The notes: a model not told the origin generated them from the sequence alone. Positions 52,680 to 62,176 are shown, counted from the first letter of the stretch. The stretch is DNA of 64,000 nt from Magnetococcales bacterium (GCA_015228815.1 JADGCV010000013.1:1-64000); one strand, 5' to 3'. Numbers and translations: made by a program.

Positions 52680-53870
52680 ATGCGCGTCACCCACAATCTG
52701 ATGTTCAAGACGGGAACCAGCGCCATGCAGGCGCAACAGCAGGATATTCTGAAGATTCAGGAAAAATCGCTGACCGGCAACCAGACCAACCGTCCGTCGG
52801 ACGATCCGACGGGGATCTATCGGCACATGTTGTTTTCCGCCGACCTGACCGGGGTGCAAAGCCTGAAGAAGACCACCGAGTTCGCCGCCGAACGTCTGAC
52901 CCTGGCCGACAGCCATGTCAATCAGGTGCATGAGCGGATGCTCGAAGCCAAGGACCTGGCGTTGAAGATGGCCAACAGCCAGGTGGGCGGCAATCCGGAG
53001 ATCATGAAGGCGGTGGCGGAGGATGCCGAGGCGATCTATCTGGACATCCTCAAGAGCGTCAATTCGGAGTTGGATGAAATTCCCCTCTTTGGCGGCAGCC
53101 GCACCCGGATGCCCTACGATGCCACCCATCTTCAGACGACGGCGGTTCAGGTGCGCGCCGATGGCAAGGGACCGATGACGGCTGCGGCCACGGGGATCAC
53201 CGCGAGCGTCGCTGACGGCCATGGTGTCACCGACCTGCCGCTCAGTGTCAAAGTTACCTTTCAGTCATCGACGGGGCTGTACGAGGCGGACATCAATGGC
53301 GTCAAGAATCCTCCGGTGGCCCCGACCGGAACGCCTCCGGTCATCGACATCGGCCAGGGGATCCGGTTGACGATGGGGGCCGAACCCAAGGCGGGCGATG
53401 TCTACTACTTCGAGGTGGTTCCCGAATATCAGGGGGGCCAGGCGGACCGGCCCATCAAGGTCTTGAATGGGCAGACCCTGCCGGGAAATGTCAATGCCCA
53501 GGAGTTGCTCGAAGGGACGGGATCGGTGGGACGCAATGTCAACGTCCTGGGGGCCGTGGCGGCATTGAGGGGGGCGTTGCTGCGCGCCGACCCCGACGAG
53601 GTGTCGTTTCTGATCGACCGGTTGCAGGAGGGGCGGGCTCAGGTATCGGACTTGCAAGCGGTGACCGGTGTGCGGGTGACCCAGGTGGAAGCGGTTGGGA
53701 AAACTTTGGAAATTGATGAGCTGGCGTTGGAGGAGGCGAAGGCGACCAACATCGAGGCGGACATTCTGGATGTCTTATCGACTCTGGAACAGACGACGCA
53801 GGCGATGCAGGTGATGACCATCACGGAACGCCAGGTGCTCAATACATCGTTAATCGATTTTATTCGGTAG
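52680..53870 (+). CDS. flgL: Flagellar hook-associated protein 3
   Basis: 396 residues, the second junction protein. It opens MRVTHNLMFKTGTSAMQAQQQDILKIQEKSLTGNQTNRPSDDPTG and closes with EEAKATNIEADILDVLSTLEQTTQAMQVMTITERQVLNTSLIDFI, both flagellin-like D0/D1 helices of FlgL. GGGGAAG precedes ATG at 52680. It is 32 bases after flgK and shares its transcript. Confidence 0.96.
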   Translation: MRVTHNLMFKTGTSAMQAQQQDILKIQEKSLTGNQTNRPSDDPTGIYRHMLFSADLTGVQSLKKTTEFAAERLTLADSHVNQVHERMLEAKDLALKMANSQVGGNPEIMKAVAEDAEAIYLDILKSVNSELDEIPLFGGSRTRMPYDATHLQTTAVQVRADGKGPMTAAATGITASVADGHGVTDLPLSVKVTFQSSTGLYEADINGVKNPPVAPTGTPPVIDIGQGIRLTMGAEPKAGDVYYFEVVPEYQGGQADRPIKVLNGQTLPGNVNAQELLEGTGSVGRNVNVLGAVAALRGALLRADPDEVSFLIDRLQEGRAQVSDLQAVTGVRVTQVEAVGKTLEIDELALEEAKATNIEADILDVLSTLEQTTQAMQVMTITERQVLNTSLIDFIR

Positions 53871-53895
53871 CATCCTTTGGGAGTGGAGATAGAAC

Positions 53896-54435
53896 ATGGA
53901 GATTCATGGAACCCGGTTTGGGGTACTGGAGTTCGAGGAAAACGAGATCATCACCATCGAGGATGGGCTGTTGGGGTTTCCGTTGAGCAAGAGGTTTCTG
54001 TTGTTCCCCTACGGTCAGGATTCCTCCTTTTTCTGGCTCCAGTCGGTGGATGAACCCGAGATTGCGTTCATCGTGGTCAATCCCTTCGACTTTTTCGCGG
54101 ATCTGGAGTTTTCCATCCAGGACGAGGACACCCGGACGCTCGGTCTTTCACGCAGCGAGGATGTGGAGGTGTTTTCCCTGGTGACGATTCCGGAAGGGCG
54201 TCCCGAGGAGATGCGTACCAACCTGGCGGGACCGGTGGTGGTGAATACCGGCAACCGTCGGGGCAAGCAGATTCTGATCAAGGAGTTTTCTCCGCGACAG
54301 CCGTTGATTCCCAGGGAGTTGCGGGCGCGCTATCTGAACGAGTCGGATCGGAGGAAACCGGTGACCAAAGGGAGCCGCCGGCGTTCGCGGCAGACGGAAA
54401 AACAAAGATCGCTGAAGGTTGCCGCGGTTGGGTGA
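53896..54435 (+). CDS. fliW: Flagellar assembly factor FliW (copy 1)
   Basis: 179 residues. FliW binds CsrA and flagellin and so lets flagellin be made only when it is being exported. Family motifs: GTRFGVLEFEENEIITIEDGLLGFPLSKRFLLFPY, SSFFWLQSVDEPEIAFIVVNPFDFF and RTNLAGPVVVNTGNRRGKQILI. It has a basic C-terminal tail (SRRRSRQTEKQRSLK) longer than in copy 2. It directly precedes the large flagellin gene, its likely target. Confidence 0.95.
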   Translation: MEIHGTRFGVLEFEENEIITIEDGLLGFPLSKRFLLFPYGQDSSFFWLQSVDEPEIAFIVVNPFDFFADLEFSIQDEDTRTLGLSRSEDVEVFSLVTIPEGRPEEMRTNLAGPVVVNTGNRRGKQILIKEFSPRQPLIPRELRARYLNESDRRKPVTKGSRRRSRQTEKQRSLKVAAVG

Positions 54436-54478
54436 TTCGACAGAGGGATCGCAGGATACGTAACGAGAGGAAATGACC

Positions 54479-56524
54479 ATGCCACTCTATATCAACACCA
54501 ATATCTCCTCCCTCAATGCCCAACGCAATCTGTTGTCATCGACGGGGGATCTCAACAAGGTATTTGCCAGGCTCTCCTCGGGTCTGCGCATCAACACTGC
54601 CGGCGACGATGCCGCCGGTCTTGCCATCAGCAACCGCATGACGGCGCAGATTCGCGGATTGTCGCAGGCGGTGCGCAATGCCAACGATGGTATTTCCGTC
54701 TCGCAGGTCGCCGAGGGCGCCCTGGCGGAACACGCCAACATGCTGCAACGGATCAACGAACTGTCGGTGCAGGCGGCCAATGCCACCAACAGCCCGCAGG
54801 ATCGTGAGAATCTGCAACAGGAAGTGGTGCAACTGCTGTCGGAAATCGAGCGGGTCGCCAACGAGACCGAATTCAATAACTGGCCGATGCTCAACGGTCA
54901 GACCCAGCCCCTGGTCTTTCAGGTCGGGGCGCAGGAAAATCAAACGATCGTCGTCACTCTGGCCGATGCCCGGTCGCAAACGTTGCTGGCCGCGCCAAAA
55001 CTTGCCGACCCCAACAGCAAGGAGAGCGTCAACAATCCCAAGATCAAGGGGTTGACCATCAAGGCTCCGGCGAAAGCGCTCGAAAACTCCAAACTGTTCA
55101 GTTCCAAGGCGGGGGCGATGGTCGGGACCCTGGCCAACGCCAATACCCAGGGCAAATCGCCGGCGACCACCCTTTCCACCGAAGTCTCCACCAACATGTT
55201 GACCGTCATGGACAACAAGAACGTCACGGCGGTGGCGGCGGCGGTGGATGCGGCGGTGGTGAGCGGCACCGGGGTTGTCAATGCTTTGGAAAACGGGATT
55301 ACCGATGGGGCGACGGTGGATCAGACGGCGACGACCATCGTGACGCAGCTTCTGGGGGCCCCCGATGCCACGATCAACACGGCCATCGCCAATGGCATTG
55401 CCGATGGCGATACGGCGGCGGAGATTGCCGCGGACATCACCGCCGCCAACGCCCTGGTGACGGGGACCGATGCCCTGGGATTGGCGTCCGCCTCCCTGGC
55501 CGCCTTTGGCCGGACCAACGATGGCGCGACCAAGGTGACGGGGGGCTCGGGCAAGAAGGCGACCATCATCGCCTCGTGGGTTGCCGAGGCGACGGTGAAA
55601 CCGACCGATCCGACGATCAACTCCGACCAGGCCCGGGTCATCGCAGCGGCGGCCTATGAGGCCAAGCGGTCCTACACGGCGACGGAAAACGTTCCCACTG
55701 CCTATAAGACCCTGGCGGGGACGACCAACGGGGCGTTGACCAAGAATGTGACCGATCCCGCCGAGGTGGTGGACAATGCGGTGACCAAGGGGACGACGGT
55801 CGAGGATGTCCCGGTGGGCAACATTCGGATCGTGATTCAGGCGTTCGATGCGCAGATTTCGCAGAACAAGGACATCGAGACGATTGCCGCGACGGCGAAA
55901 GCGGCGGACAAATCGGGAAAACTGACCCTTTCCGAGGCCAAGATCATTGCCGCGGCGGGGCTTGCGGCGGCGAAGCCGGGTGGCACGGTCGCGCTGGCCG
56001 GGACCGCCGGCAAGAACATGGCGCTGGTCCTGGCATCGCGGGATGGGGCGGTGAATGCCGCGTCGCAACCGACGGGCGGGGAATATGTGACCGTTCCGGA
56101 GTGGTTGATCGACACCTCGGGCAGCACCCGGTTTCCCCCTTCGCCCCTGGTGGACATCACCGGCAGTTCGATCCCGACCGATCCGACGTTGCCGTTCAAT
56201 CCCCCGACCACCGATGCCACCAATCCCCCCTTGTCGGGGCAGGATGCGGCGGCGCGGATGATCGCGATCGTCAAGGAGGCCATCGACCGGGTTTCCGCCA
56301 CCCGCGCCGAGCTGGGGGCGATCCAGAATCGATTCGAGGCCAATATCAAGAACCTGTCGAACGTGGTGGAAAACGTTTCCGCCGCCCGGTCACGGATCCT
56401 GGATGCCGACATCGCCTCCGAGACGGCCAATCTGACCAAGCTGGCCATCATGCAGCAGGCGGGAACGGCGATTCTTGCCCAGGCCAATCAACAACCTCAA
56501 CTGGCGCTGCAACTCCTCGGTTGA
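54479..56524 (+). CDS. Flagellin with a very long central insertion
   Basis: 681 residues. The N-terminal D0/D1 region ([61 protein letters not shown]) takes about residues 1-140. The C-terminal region ([77 protein letters not shown]) takes the last 85 or so. Between them lie about 450 residues, Ala/Thr-rich and lacking aromatic residues, making this more than twice the size of the neighbouring flagellin. ATG at 54479 is preferred to 54473 by motif and ribosome-site spacing. Confidence 0.96.
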   Translation: MPLYINTNISSLNAQRNLLSSTGDLNKVFARLSSGLRINTAGDDAAGLAISNRMTAQIRGLSQAVRNANDGISVSQVAEGALAEHANMLQRINELSVQAANATNSPQDRENLQQEVVQLLSEIERVANETEFNNWPMLNGQTQPLVFQVGAQENQTIVVTLADARSQTLLAAPKLADPNSKESVNNPKIKGLTIKAPAKALENSKLFSSKAGAMVGTLANANTQGKSPATTLSTEVSTNMLTVMDNKNVTAVAAAVDAAVVSGTGVVNALENGITDGATVDQTATTIVTQLLGAPDATINTAIANGIADGDTAAEIAADITAANALVTGTDALGLASASLAAFGRTNDGATKVTGGSGKKATIIASWVAEATVKPTDPTINSDQARVIAAAAYEAKRSYTATENVPTAYKTLAGTTNGALTKNVTDPAEVVDNAVTKGTTVEDVPVGNIRIVIQAFDAQISQNKDIETIAATAKAADKSGKLTLSEAKIIAAAGLAAAKPGGTVALAGTAGKNMALVLASRDGAVNAASQPTGGEYVTVPEWLIDTSGSTRFPPSPLVDITGSSIPTDPTLPFNPPTTDATNPPLSGQDAAARMIAIVKEAIDRVSATRAELGAIQNRFEANIKNLSNVVENVSAARSRILDADIASETANLTKLAIMQQAGTAILAQANQQPQLALQLLG

Positions 56525-56971
56525 GGTGCGGGCCCCAGGGAAATTCGCCGGCCATCCCACTCCCAGGCCGGCGGATTTCCCCGCCCGAAAGGGATGAGGG
56601 GGGCCAGAACAAAGTTTGCCGGCGGGATGGGCAACAAATTCCCCCACAAGGGAAGAAAAGGGGGGAAGGGGAGGGGGGAACATGAGCAAATACGGGGAAA
56701 AATGGAAACAATTAAGATGGCACGCAAGCTGCAGTATTACAGGTAGATGGAAAGTGACGGGACGGGGCCTGGACGGCGGTAAAAGGGTAACGGATTGTTT
56801 GATTGATTGATGAATCGATTGATTGGCGAATCACTGGAACATCGAGACTGGACCGAGGTTGCACAGGGTACATTGGTTTAACAGACGGGATCCTCGAAGG
56901 GGGCCGGCAAGGAAGCGTCGAACGCCCGCCGGAGCCGCGAAGACGAGGTGCCCAATGACAGGGAGATGACG
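56525..56971. other. Interval between large flagellin and second fliW
   Basis: About 450 bases without a supported protein gene. It holds purine-rich sequence after the flagellin stop, a GGCCGGCG-type inverted stretch near 56545-56570 that may terminate flagellin mRNA, and the sigma-54 promoter at 56718. Confidence 0.55.
56718..56733 (+). promoter_or_regulatory. Sigma-54 promoter upstream of fliW copy 2
   Basis: TGGCACGCAAGCTGCA is an almost perfect -24/-12 element (TGGCACG-N4-YTGCA). The start codon of the next gene lies about 240 bases downstream, implying a long untranslated leader. This is a plausible place for CsrA or other post-transcriptional control. Confidence 0.82.
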
Positions 56972-57463
56972 ATGATGGAGGTTCAAGGCACCCGTTTCGG
57001 AACCCTGAGTTTTGACGCGGAGGACATCATCCAGTTGGCGGACGGTTTGTTGGGGTTTCCCATGAGCAGGCGGTACATCATGTTTCCCTACTCGGATGAT
57101 TCCTCCTTCTTCTGGCTGCAATCGGTGGATGAACCGGAGATTTCCTTCATCGTCATCAATCCGTTCGACTTTTTTGCCAACATCGAGTTCGAGATTGCGG
57201 ATGAGGATGCGCGGGCGATCGGGTTGGAGAAGAGCGAGGATGTGGAAATGTTCACCCTTGTGACCATTCCCGAGGGACAGCCCGAGGACATGAGGACAAA
57301 TCTGGCGGGACCGGTGGTGGTCAACACCCGGACCCGGAAGGGCAAGCAGATTCTTTTGGGTCAGTATTCGGCGCGTCAACCTTTGATTCCGAAGGAGCTC
57401 CGGGCCCAGGCCAAGGAGCAGGCGGTTCGCGAGATGCGGCAACCGCGGATGATGGCGGTATGA
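56972..57463 (+). CDS. fliW: Flagellar assembly factor FliW (copy 2)
   Basis: 163 residues, similar to copy 1 across its length: MEVQGTRFGTLSFDAEDIIQLADGLLGFPMSRRYIMFPY, SSFFWLQSVDEPEISFIVINPFDFF and RTNLAGPVVVNTRTRKGKQILLGQYSARQPLIPKEL. It lacks the long basic tail. ATG at 56972 is favoured because GGGAG is six bases before it; 56975 or 56966 are possible. It precedes the small flagellin gene, so each flagellin has its own FliW. Confidence 0.95.
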   Translation: MMEVQGTRFGTLSFDAEDIIQLADGLLGFPMSRRYIMFPYSDDSSFFWLQSVDEPEISFIVINPFDFFANIEFEIADEDARAIGLEKSEDVEMFTLVTIPEGQPEDMRTNLAGPVVVNTRTRKGKQILLGQYSARQPLIPKELRAQAKEQAVREMRQPRMMAV

Positions 57464-57764
57464 AGACAAGGGAAGTGCTGGACTCTTTAGATCGATTGAA
57501 TTGAACGCAAGAACCTGAATACGGATGGAGTGACCTCCCGGTGGAGGGGATTCGTCGAAGAAGCGGCGGAAGGGATGAAGCCCAGGTGTCGGGCGGAAGG
57601 ATGACCCGGCAGCCGACGAATTCCATCTCCAGGGTATCCCGAAGGCCTGGCTGGCCTGGGAAAAGAAACGACGACGGGCAAGAGGCCCGACTTCATCGGC
57701 AACCGAAAACCGATCCGGGAGGATTGGGCTGGGTCGAGAGATCCCAGGAAAAGGGGAATGAACC
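57464..57764. other. Interval between second fliW and small flagellin
   Basis: About 300 bases without a supported gene. No clear sigma-54 or sigma-28 element was seen, so the small flagellin may be read from the upstream sigma-54 promoter. The length allows a structured leader in which a CsrA site might lie. Confidence 0.45.
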
Positions 57765-58613
57765 ATGCCGCTTTTTATCAATACCAATGTCGCTTCGCTC
57801 AACGCCCAACGCAATCTGGATCGCTCGACCAATGCCCTGGGCAAGACGTTTGCCCGCCTGGCCTCGGGTCTGAGGGTCAATTCGGCCAAGGATGATGCTG
57901 CCGGGATGGCGATTTCGCAACGGATGACGTCGCAGATCCGCGGCCTGACGCAATCGATCCGCAACGCCAATGATGGAATTTCACTGGCTCAGGTGGCGGA
58001 GGGGGCGTTGGAAGAGACCACCAATGCCTTGCAACGGATCCGGGAACTGGCGGTCCAGGCGGCCAACGGTACCAACACGGCGTTGGACCGTTCGGACCTG
58101 AACAAGGAAGTGCAACAGTTGGTCCAGGAAATTCAAAGGATCACCAACGACGTTGAATTCAACGACAAGGGTGTGTTGAATGGATCGATGGTTGGCGTTG
58201 CGTTCCAGGTGGGCAAGGACGAGGGGCAGACCATTCGGGTATCCATTGCCAGCCTGCATGTGGATGACTTGAAGTTGGGAAGTGTCACCAACGGCACGGT
58301 CGGCAAGTTTTCGGTCGGGGTATCGACGGCGGCGCGGGCTTCCAAGGCCCTGGGGCAGGTGGACAGTGCCCTGGACATCGTATCGCGGGTTCGGGCCGAT
58401 CTGGGGGCCATTCAGAATCGGTTCGAGGCGGTGATTGCCAATCTTTCGAATGTGGTCGAGAACATGTCGGCGGCCCGCTCGCGCATCGTCGATGCCGACA
58501 TTGCCGCCGAGACTGCGACCTTGACCCGCAACGCCATCCTGCAACAGGCGGGAACGGCGGTCCTGGCCCAGGCCAATCAGCAACCGCAGCTGGCTTTGCA
58601 ACTGCTCGGATAA
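57765..58613 (+). CDS. Flagellin, short form
   Basis: 282 residues, consisting almost only of the conserved D0/D1 helices: [82 protein letters not shown] at one end and [74 protein letters not shown] at the other. The surface-exposed D2/D3 is nearly absent. AAGGGGAA precedes ATG. It probably co-assembles with the large flagellin or forms a distinct filament segment. Confidence 0.96.
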   Translation: MPLFINTNVASLNAQRNLDRSTNALGKTFARLASGLRVNSAKDDAAGMAISQRMTSQIRGLTQSIRNANDGISLAQVAEGALEETTNALQRIRELAVQAANGTNTALDRSDLNKEVQQLVQEIQRITNDVEFNDKGVLNGSMVGVAFQVGKDEGQTIRVSIASLHVDDLKLGSVTNGTVGKFSVGVSTAARASKALGQVDSALDIVSRVRADLGAIQNRFEAVIANLSNVVENMSAARSRIVDADIAAETATLTRNAILQQAGTAVLAQANQQPQLALQLLG

Positions 58614-58690
58614 ATTGACGCAAGTTTCGCCGGAATCATCCGATAAGTATGGTGTGGGCGATGGTTTCGGCTGGGGATGGTGGACCAGTC

Positions 58691-58972
58691 ATGGGCAATT
58701 CGATGGGTGTGGCAGGGGAAGTGATTTGCGGGAATGGTTGCGAAGGCGAGGAATGGGGGGAGGTTTCGTCCCTGGTGGATCAGGCGAACCGGGTGTTGGG
58801 ATTGATTTCCGCGCTGGTTGTGAATGTGGTGGATCCGGTGGACAAGGATGGAGTTTTGCTGGTCGAATCGGGGGATGGACGGAGTGGAAACCGTCTGGAC
58901 GAAATGGCGTTGCGGGATTTGTTGGGAAAGGTTCGGGTGTTGGAGGGGATGTTGTGCGACCGGGACGTTTGA
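58691..58972 (+). CDS. Small ORF between flagellin and fliD (unknown)
   Basis: 93 residues from ATG at 58691 (an ATG at 58649 in the same frame would add 14). The C-terminal half, VSSLVDQANRVLGLISALVVNVVDPVDKDGVLLVESGDGRSG then LRDLLGKVRVLEGML, looks like a helix-strand protein with coding-like codon use. Its place between flagellin and fliD is where flaG usually lies. It does not show the FlaG motif, so it is left unnamed. Confidence 0.4.
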   Translation: MGNSMGVAGEVICGNGCEGEEWGEVSSLVDQANRVLGLISALVVNVVDPVDKDGVLLVESGDGRSGNRLDEMALRDLLGKVRVLEGMLCDRDV

Positions 58973-59025
58973 TGCCGGCGTGAATCAAGGTGATGCGAGA
59001 GAGACGGTGAAAGGAAGGGTGTGCC

Positions 59026-60831
59026 ATGGCACTGGGCAATATTACATTCGGGGGATTGGCCAGCGGACTGCCTTCCGACATGGTCGATCAGTTGATGAGT
59101 TTCGAAGAGAAACGTCTGACGTCGCTGAAGGCGGACAAGACGGCGATCACCAAGAAACAGTCGGCACTGAGTGAACTTGGATCCAAGCTGTCCGCCCTGA
59201 CGAGTACCGCCACGACCCTTCAGACCGAGTCTTCCTGGTCGCCCCATACGGCGGCGAGTTCCGATTCGGACAAGGTTGCGGTCACGGCTTCTTACAAGGC
59301 GGTGGCGGGAACCCATACCCTGGAGGTGTCGCGTCTGGCGAGCAGCCAGACTTTGATGAGCGCGGCGGGGGTGACCGATTCGGAGAATACCGTCAGTGCC
59401 ATCAATACCTTTTCCTTTTCCTACAATGGGGTCGCCTATACCAATGCCGACTTTGGCATTGCCGTTGGCGATACCCTGGCCGATGTCGCATCCAGGATCA
59501 GCAGTACCGATTATGGGGATGACAATGGTGTCAGTGCCAGCGTTTTGTATGATGGATCGAACTATCGTCTGGTGTTGACCGCCAAGGATCAGGGAGCGCT
59601 GTCGCGCAATTCCGATGGGACGACGAACGGTACCCGGTTGACGGGACTGACGATCGACATGACCTGGGATACCGATAGTGTCGATGATAATAACGATACG
59701 GTCTGGAATACGGCAAACACTGATGGAAATACCGTGGTCCTGTCCGCATCGGGGACGGACATGACGGATGCTTCGGCGACGACGACTGTTGCCGCTGTTG
59801 GAGACTTTAGTTTCACCTATAATCAGAATTCCTATAATCTTTCAGATTTTGGATTTGCTGTTGGTAATATTATCACCCTGGAGGACATTGCTGATGGAAT
59901 CAACAGTGCCAATGTGAGCGGACTCAAGGCAAGTGTTGTCAATGATGGTTATCAGAACCGGTTGGTCATTGACGGATATACGGCCTCGCCAACGGTGTCA
60001 GGGGATACTGGCATCTTTAGTCTGACCTCCACTTTGGCGTTCAGTAATGGTTCGACCATGGATACGGTCGGTACGGGTACATTTCAATCCGACATCGGTC
60101 TCGATGCCAAGATGAAGGTCGATGGTCTGAGCAACATTTACAGCTCCAGCAATACCGTCGAGGATGTCCTGCCCGGGGTGACCATGACCCTGAAGGAGAC
60201 GACTTCGTCGGCGATCACTGTCACCGTGACCGACGATACCGCGACGCTGAAAACGACCCTGAGTTCATTCACGACCGCCTTCAATGATGTCCTGGACTAC
60301 ATCAATCAGAACAAGACCGGATCGCTTTCGGGGGCGACGTTGGTTCGGACCATCGTGTCGCAGTTGCGCAACGAACTGAACAGTTCCACCACCAAGGATG
60401 ACGCCTCCGGCGATGTGTTGAGTCCGTTTTCAATCCTGGCGGAATTGGGGCTCAGGACCGATCAGAAGACCGGCAAGATCAGTTTTGACAGCGACGAACT
60501 TGATGATGCCCTTTCGACCAACTTTAACGTTCTTTCCGATCTGTTCACCAATACCGAGACCGAGGTGGGGACGACGGGCAACGCCGGTCTGGCCTATCGG
60601 CTCGAAGACCTGCTGGACAACATCACCAACAGCACCAACGGTTCTCTGACCGGGGCCAAGGACAGTGTCGAGGCCCGTCTTGAGAGTCTGGAAAAAAGCA
60701 TCGAGCGGGAGGAGAGCCGTCTGGAGAAGGTGCGCGAAATGTTGACCAAGAAGTTTTCCAATCTGGAGCAGTTGGTCAACAGCATGAACAGCCAGGGGAC
60801 GGCGTTGACCTCGGCGATGGCGAAACTCTAG
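59026..60831 (+). CDS. fliD: Flagellar filament capping protein
   Basis: 601 residues. The FliD N-terminus (FGGLASGLPSDMVDQLMSFEEKRLTSLKADKTAITKKQSALSELGSKLSALTSTATTL) and C-terminal coiled coil (SLEKSIEREESRLEKVREMLTKKFSNLEQLVNSMNSQGTALTSAMAKL) bracket a Thr/Ser/Asp-rich variable centre. It is longer than the E. coli protein (468). Within the centre two similar beta units start near FSFSYNGVAYTNADFGIAVGDTLADVA and FSFTYNQNSYNLSDFGFAVGNIITLEDIA, suggesting an internal duplication. It directs flagellin folding at the filament tip. Confidence 0.96.
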   Translation: MALGNITFGGLASGLPSDMVDQLMSFEEKRLTSLKADKTAITKKQSALSELGSKLSALTSTATTLQTESSWSPHTAASSDSDKVAVTASYKAVAGTHTLEVSRLASSQTLMSAAGVTDSENTVSAINTFSFSYNGVAYTNADFGIAVGDTLADVASRISSTDYGDDNGVSASVLYDGSNYRLVLTAKDQGALSRNSDGTTNGTRLTGLTIDMTWDTDSVDDNNDTVWNTANTDGNTVVLSASGTDMTDASATTTVAAVGDFSFTYNQNSYNLSDFGFAVGNIITLEDIADGINSANVSGLKASVVNDGYQNRLVIDGYTASPTVSGDTGIFSLTSTLAFSNGSTMDTVGTGTFQSDIGLDAKMKVDGLSNIYSSSNTVEDVLPGVTMTLKETTSSAITVTVTDDTATLKTTLSSFTTAFNDVLDYINQNKTGSLSGATLVRTIVSQLRNELNSSTTKDDASGDVLSPFSILAELGLRTDQKTGKISFDSDELDDALSTNFNVLSDLFTNTETEVGTTGNAGLAYRLEDLLDNITNSTNGSLTGAKDSVEARLESLEKSIEREESRLEKVREMLTKKFSNLEQLVNSMNSQGTALTSAMAKL

Positions 60832-60844
60832 GGGTGGCGCGTTC

Positions 60845-60860
60845 TGGCATGAGTAATGCT
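60845..60860 (+). promoter_or_regulatory. Sigma-54 promoter upstream of fliS
   Basis: TGGCATGAGTAATGCT fits TGGCAYR-N4-YTGCW well, with a slightly weaker -12 half. It lies in the fliD-fliS gap, 66 bases upstream of the fliS start. Confidence 0.65.
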
Positions 60861-60925
60861 TAATGTCTCTTGTCGTTCAATCGTGTCGATCAACCGCAAC
60901 ATGAAGCAGAAAGAGAGTCGAATCC

Positions 60926-61297
60926 ATGAACACGCCAATGGTCCAGAGTCAGGACAATCCTTCGCTGAATGCCGGACTGGACATTTTGATCCAGCTGTAC
61001 GAAGGGTGCATCGGGTTCTTGAATCAAGCCTCGGAAGCGTGTGAGAATGGACGGGTCGATGATTTCAAGGACCGTTTGTACCGGGGCCAGAGGATCATCG
61101 AGCATTTCCAGAACACTCTGGATTATGAACAGGGTGGGCAAGTCCCCAACCAGCTCAACGATCTGTACAATTTCATGCTCGACAATCTGACCCAGTCGGG
61201 TTTGACGCACGAGACCGACTATATCGATCAGGTGGTGGAGCAGTTGGAAATTCTGCTGGATGGATGGCGCGGTGCCCGGCCTTTGGTTCTCTCCTGA
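60926..61297 (+). CDS. fliS: Flagellin export chaperone FliS (copy 1)
   Basis: 123 residues; FliS clamps the C-terminal helix of flagellin before export. Motifs: LDILIQLYEGCIGFLNQASEACENGRVDDFKDRLYRGQRIIEHFQNTLDYEQGGQVPNQLNDLYNFMLDNLTQSG. It differs from copy 2 in having a shorter N- and C-terminus. The genes lie 18 bases apart. Confidence 0.93.
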   Translation: MNTPMVQSQDNPSLNAGLDILIQLYEGCIGFLNQASEACENGRVDDFKDRLYRGQRIIEHFQNTLDYEQGGQVPNQLNDLYNFMLDNLTQSGLTHETDYIDQVVEQLEILLDGWRGARPLVLS

Positions 61298-61315
61298 TTT
61301 TCGAGGCCAACCTCC

Positions 61316-61747
61316 ATGTCGTATGGTCTGAAACGGTACAAGACATCGCAAGCCAATACCGCATCGCGGGAGGATCTTTTGATTCTTCTGTACGAGGGGG
61401 CGATCCGGTTTCTGGAGCGTTCCATCAAGGAGAAGGAGGCCAAGCGGTTGAGTGAGCACAAAATGTTTCTCCGCCGCGGGCTGGCGATTGTTTCGGAGCT
61501 TCAGGCGACCCTTGATTTCGAGAAGGGGGGGGACTTGGCGATCCAGTTGTTCGAATTGTACGGCTACATGTTGGATCGTTTGACCGAGGCCAACATCAAG
61601 CAGGATATGGAGCAGATTCGCATTGTGATCAAGAATCTTGGCACCCTTCTCGAAGGATGGCGGGAGGCGGTCAAGCAGGTTCAGGGGCAGGCGGCGGTGA
61701 CGGCGGCTGCGGCCCCGGTTCGGCGTTTGGCGGGTGGGGCCTACTGA
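61316..61747 (+). CDS. fliS: Flagellin export chaperone FliS (copy 2)
   Basis: 143 residues starting MSYGLKRYKTSQANTASREDLLILLYEGAIRFLERSIKEKEAKRLSEHKMFLRRGLAIVSELQATLDFEKGGDLAIQLFELYGYMLDRL, closer to the canonical FliS than copy 1. It has an Ala-rich C-terminal tail (QGQAAVTAAAAPVRRL). The stop overlaps the next start (TGATG). With two flagellins present, one FliS may serve each. Confidence 0.95.
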   Translation: MSYGLKRYKTSQANTASREDLLILLYEGAIRFLERSIKEKEAKRLSEHKMFLRRGLAIVSELQATLDFEKGGDLAIQLFELYGYMLDRLTEANIKQDMEQIRIVIKNLGTLLEGWREAVKQVQGQAAVTAAAAPVRRLAGGAY

Positions 61748-62100
61748 TGACACCGGAACGGATCATTTCCCGGCTTGAGGATCTATTCAAGCGTCTGGAA
61801 CGCCCCGAGACTCTGGACGCGGCGGCGCTTGAGGAACTCAACAACGACTGGCTGACCGCGACGCGGCGGTTGGACGCCCTGCCGGAAGAAGAGATGAAAC
61901 GGGCGGGGGCGTTCGATCCTTTTCTCAAGGTGCGGCTGGAACTTCTGGTCGAGCGCTTGCCGCGGATCAGGGAGGGGTTGATTTCCTGCAAGGGGGAGGT
62001 GAGTCAGCAACTCATGGCGCAGAATCGACGGCTGCAATCGGCCCGTCGCGGGTATGGTCGCAAGGAGAGTGGCTTGGTGCTGGTCCGGTACCAGGCTTGA
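61747..62100 (+). CDS. FliT-like flagellar helical protein
   Basis: 117 residues from ATG at 61747 overlapping the fliS stop. It is wholly helical and charged (RIISRLEDLFKRLERPETLDAAALEELNNDWLTATRRLDAL... LISCKGEVSQQLMAQNRRLQSARRGYG). A small helical protein at this place after fliS is usually FliT, the FliD chaperone. The C-terminal GEVSQQLMAQNRRLQSARRGYG resembles the FliT pattern of a helix ending in a Gly/Tyr tail. Sequence similarity is weak, so the name rests partly on location. Confidence 0.6.
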   Translation: MTPERIISRLEDLFKRLERPETLDAAALEELNNDWLTATRRLDALPEEEMKRAGAFDPFLKVRLELLVERLPRIREGLISCKGEVSQQLMAQNRRLQSARRGYGRKESGLVLVRYQA

Positions 62101-62148
62101 GGTCCTTCGGGCCGCATCATCACGATGAAGAAATAATGAACAACCCCT

Positions 62149-62176
62149 CTTGAATGGGGCGAAACGTTTCCTATCT
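62149..62176 (+). promoter_or_regulatory. Sigma-32-type heat-shock promoter upstream of hsp20
   Basis: CTTGAAT (62149-62155), 14 bases, then CCTATCT (62170-62176) matches the RpoH consensus CTTGAAA-N11-16-CCCATNT with one difference in each block. It lies about 73 bases upstream of the hsp20 ATG. Confidence 0.6.

Noticed and set aside
54536-56068. Minus-strand frame of 510 codons opposite the large flagellin
   Set aside because: Arg/Gly/His-rich shadow of the flagellin insertion without independent support.
57464-57764. Search for a sigma-54 or sigma-28 promoter before the short flagellin
   Set aside because: No GG/GC pair with correct spacing in a TGGCA context and no convincing sigma-28 element could be found by eye.
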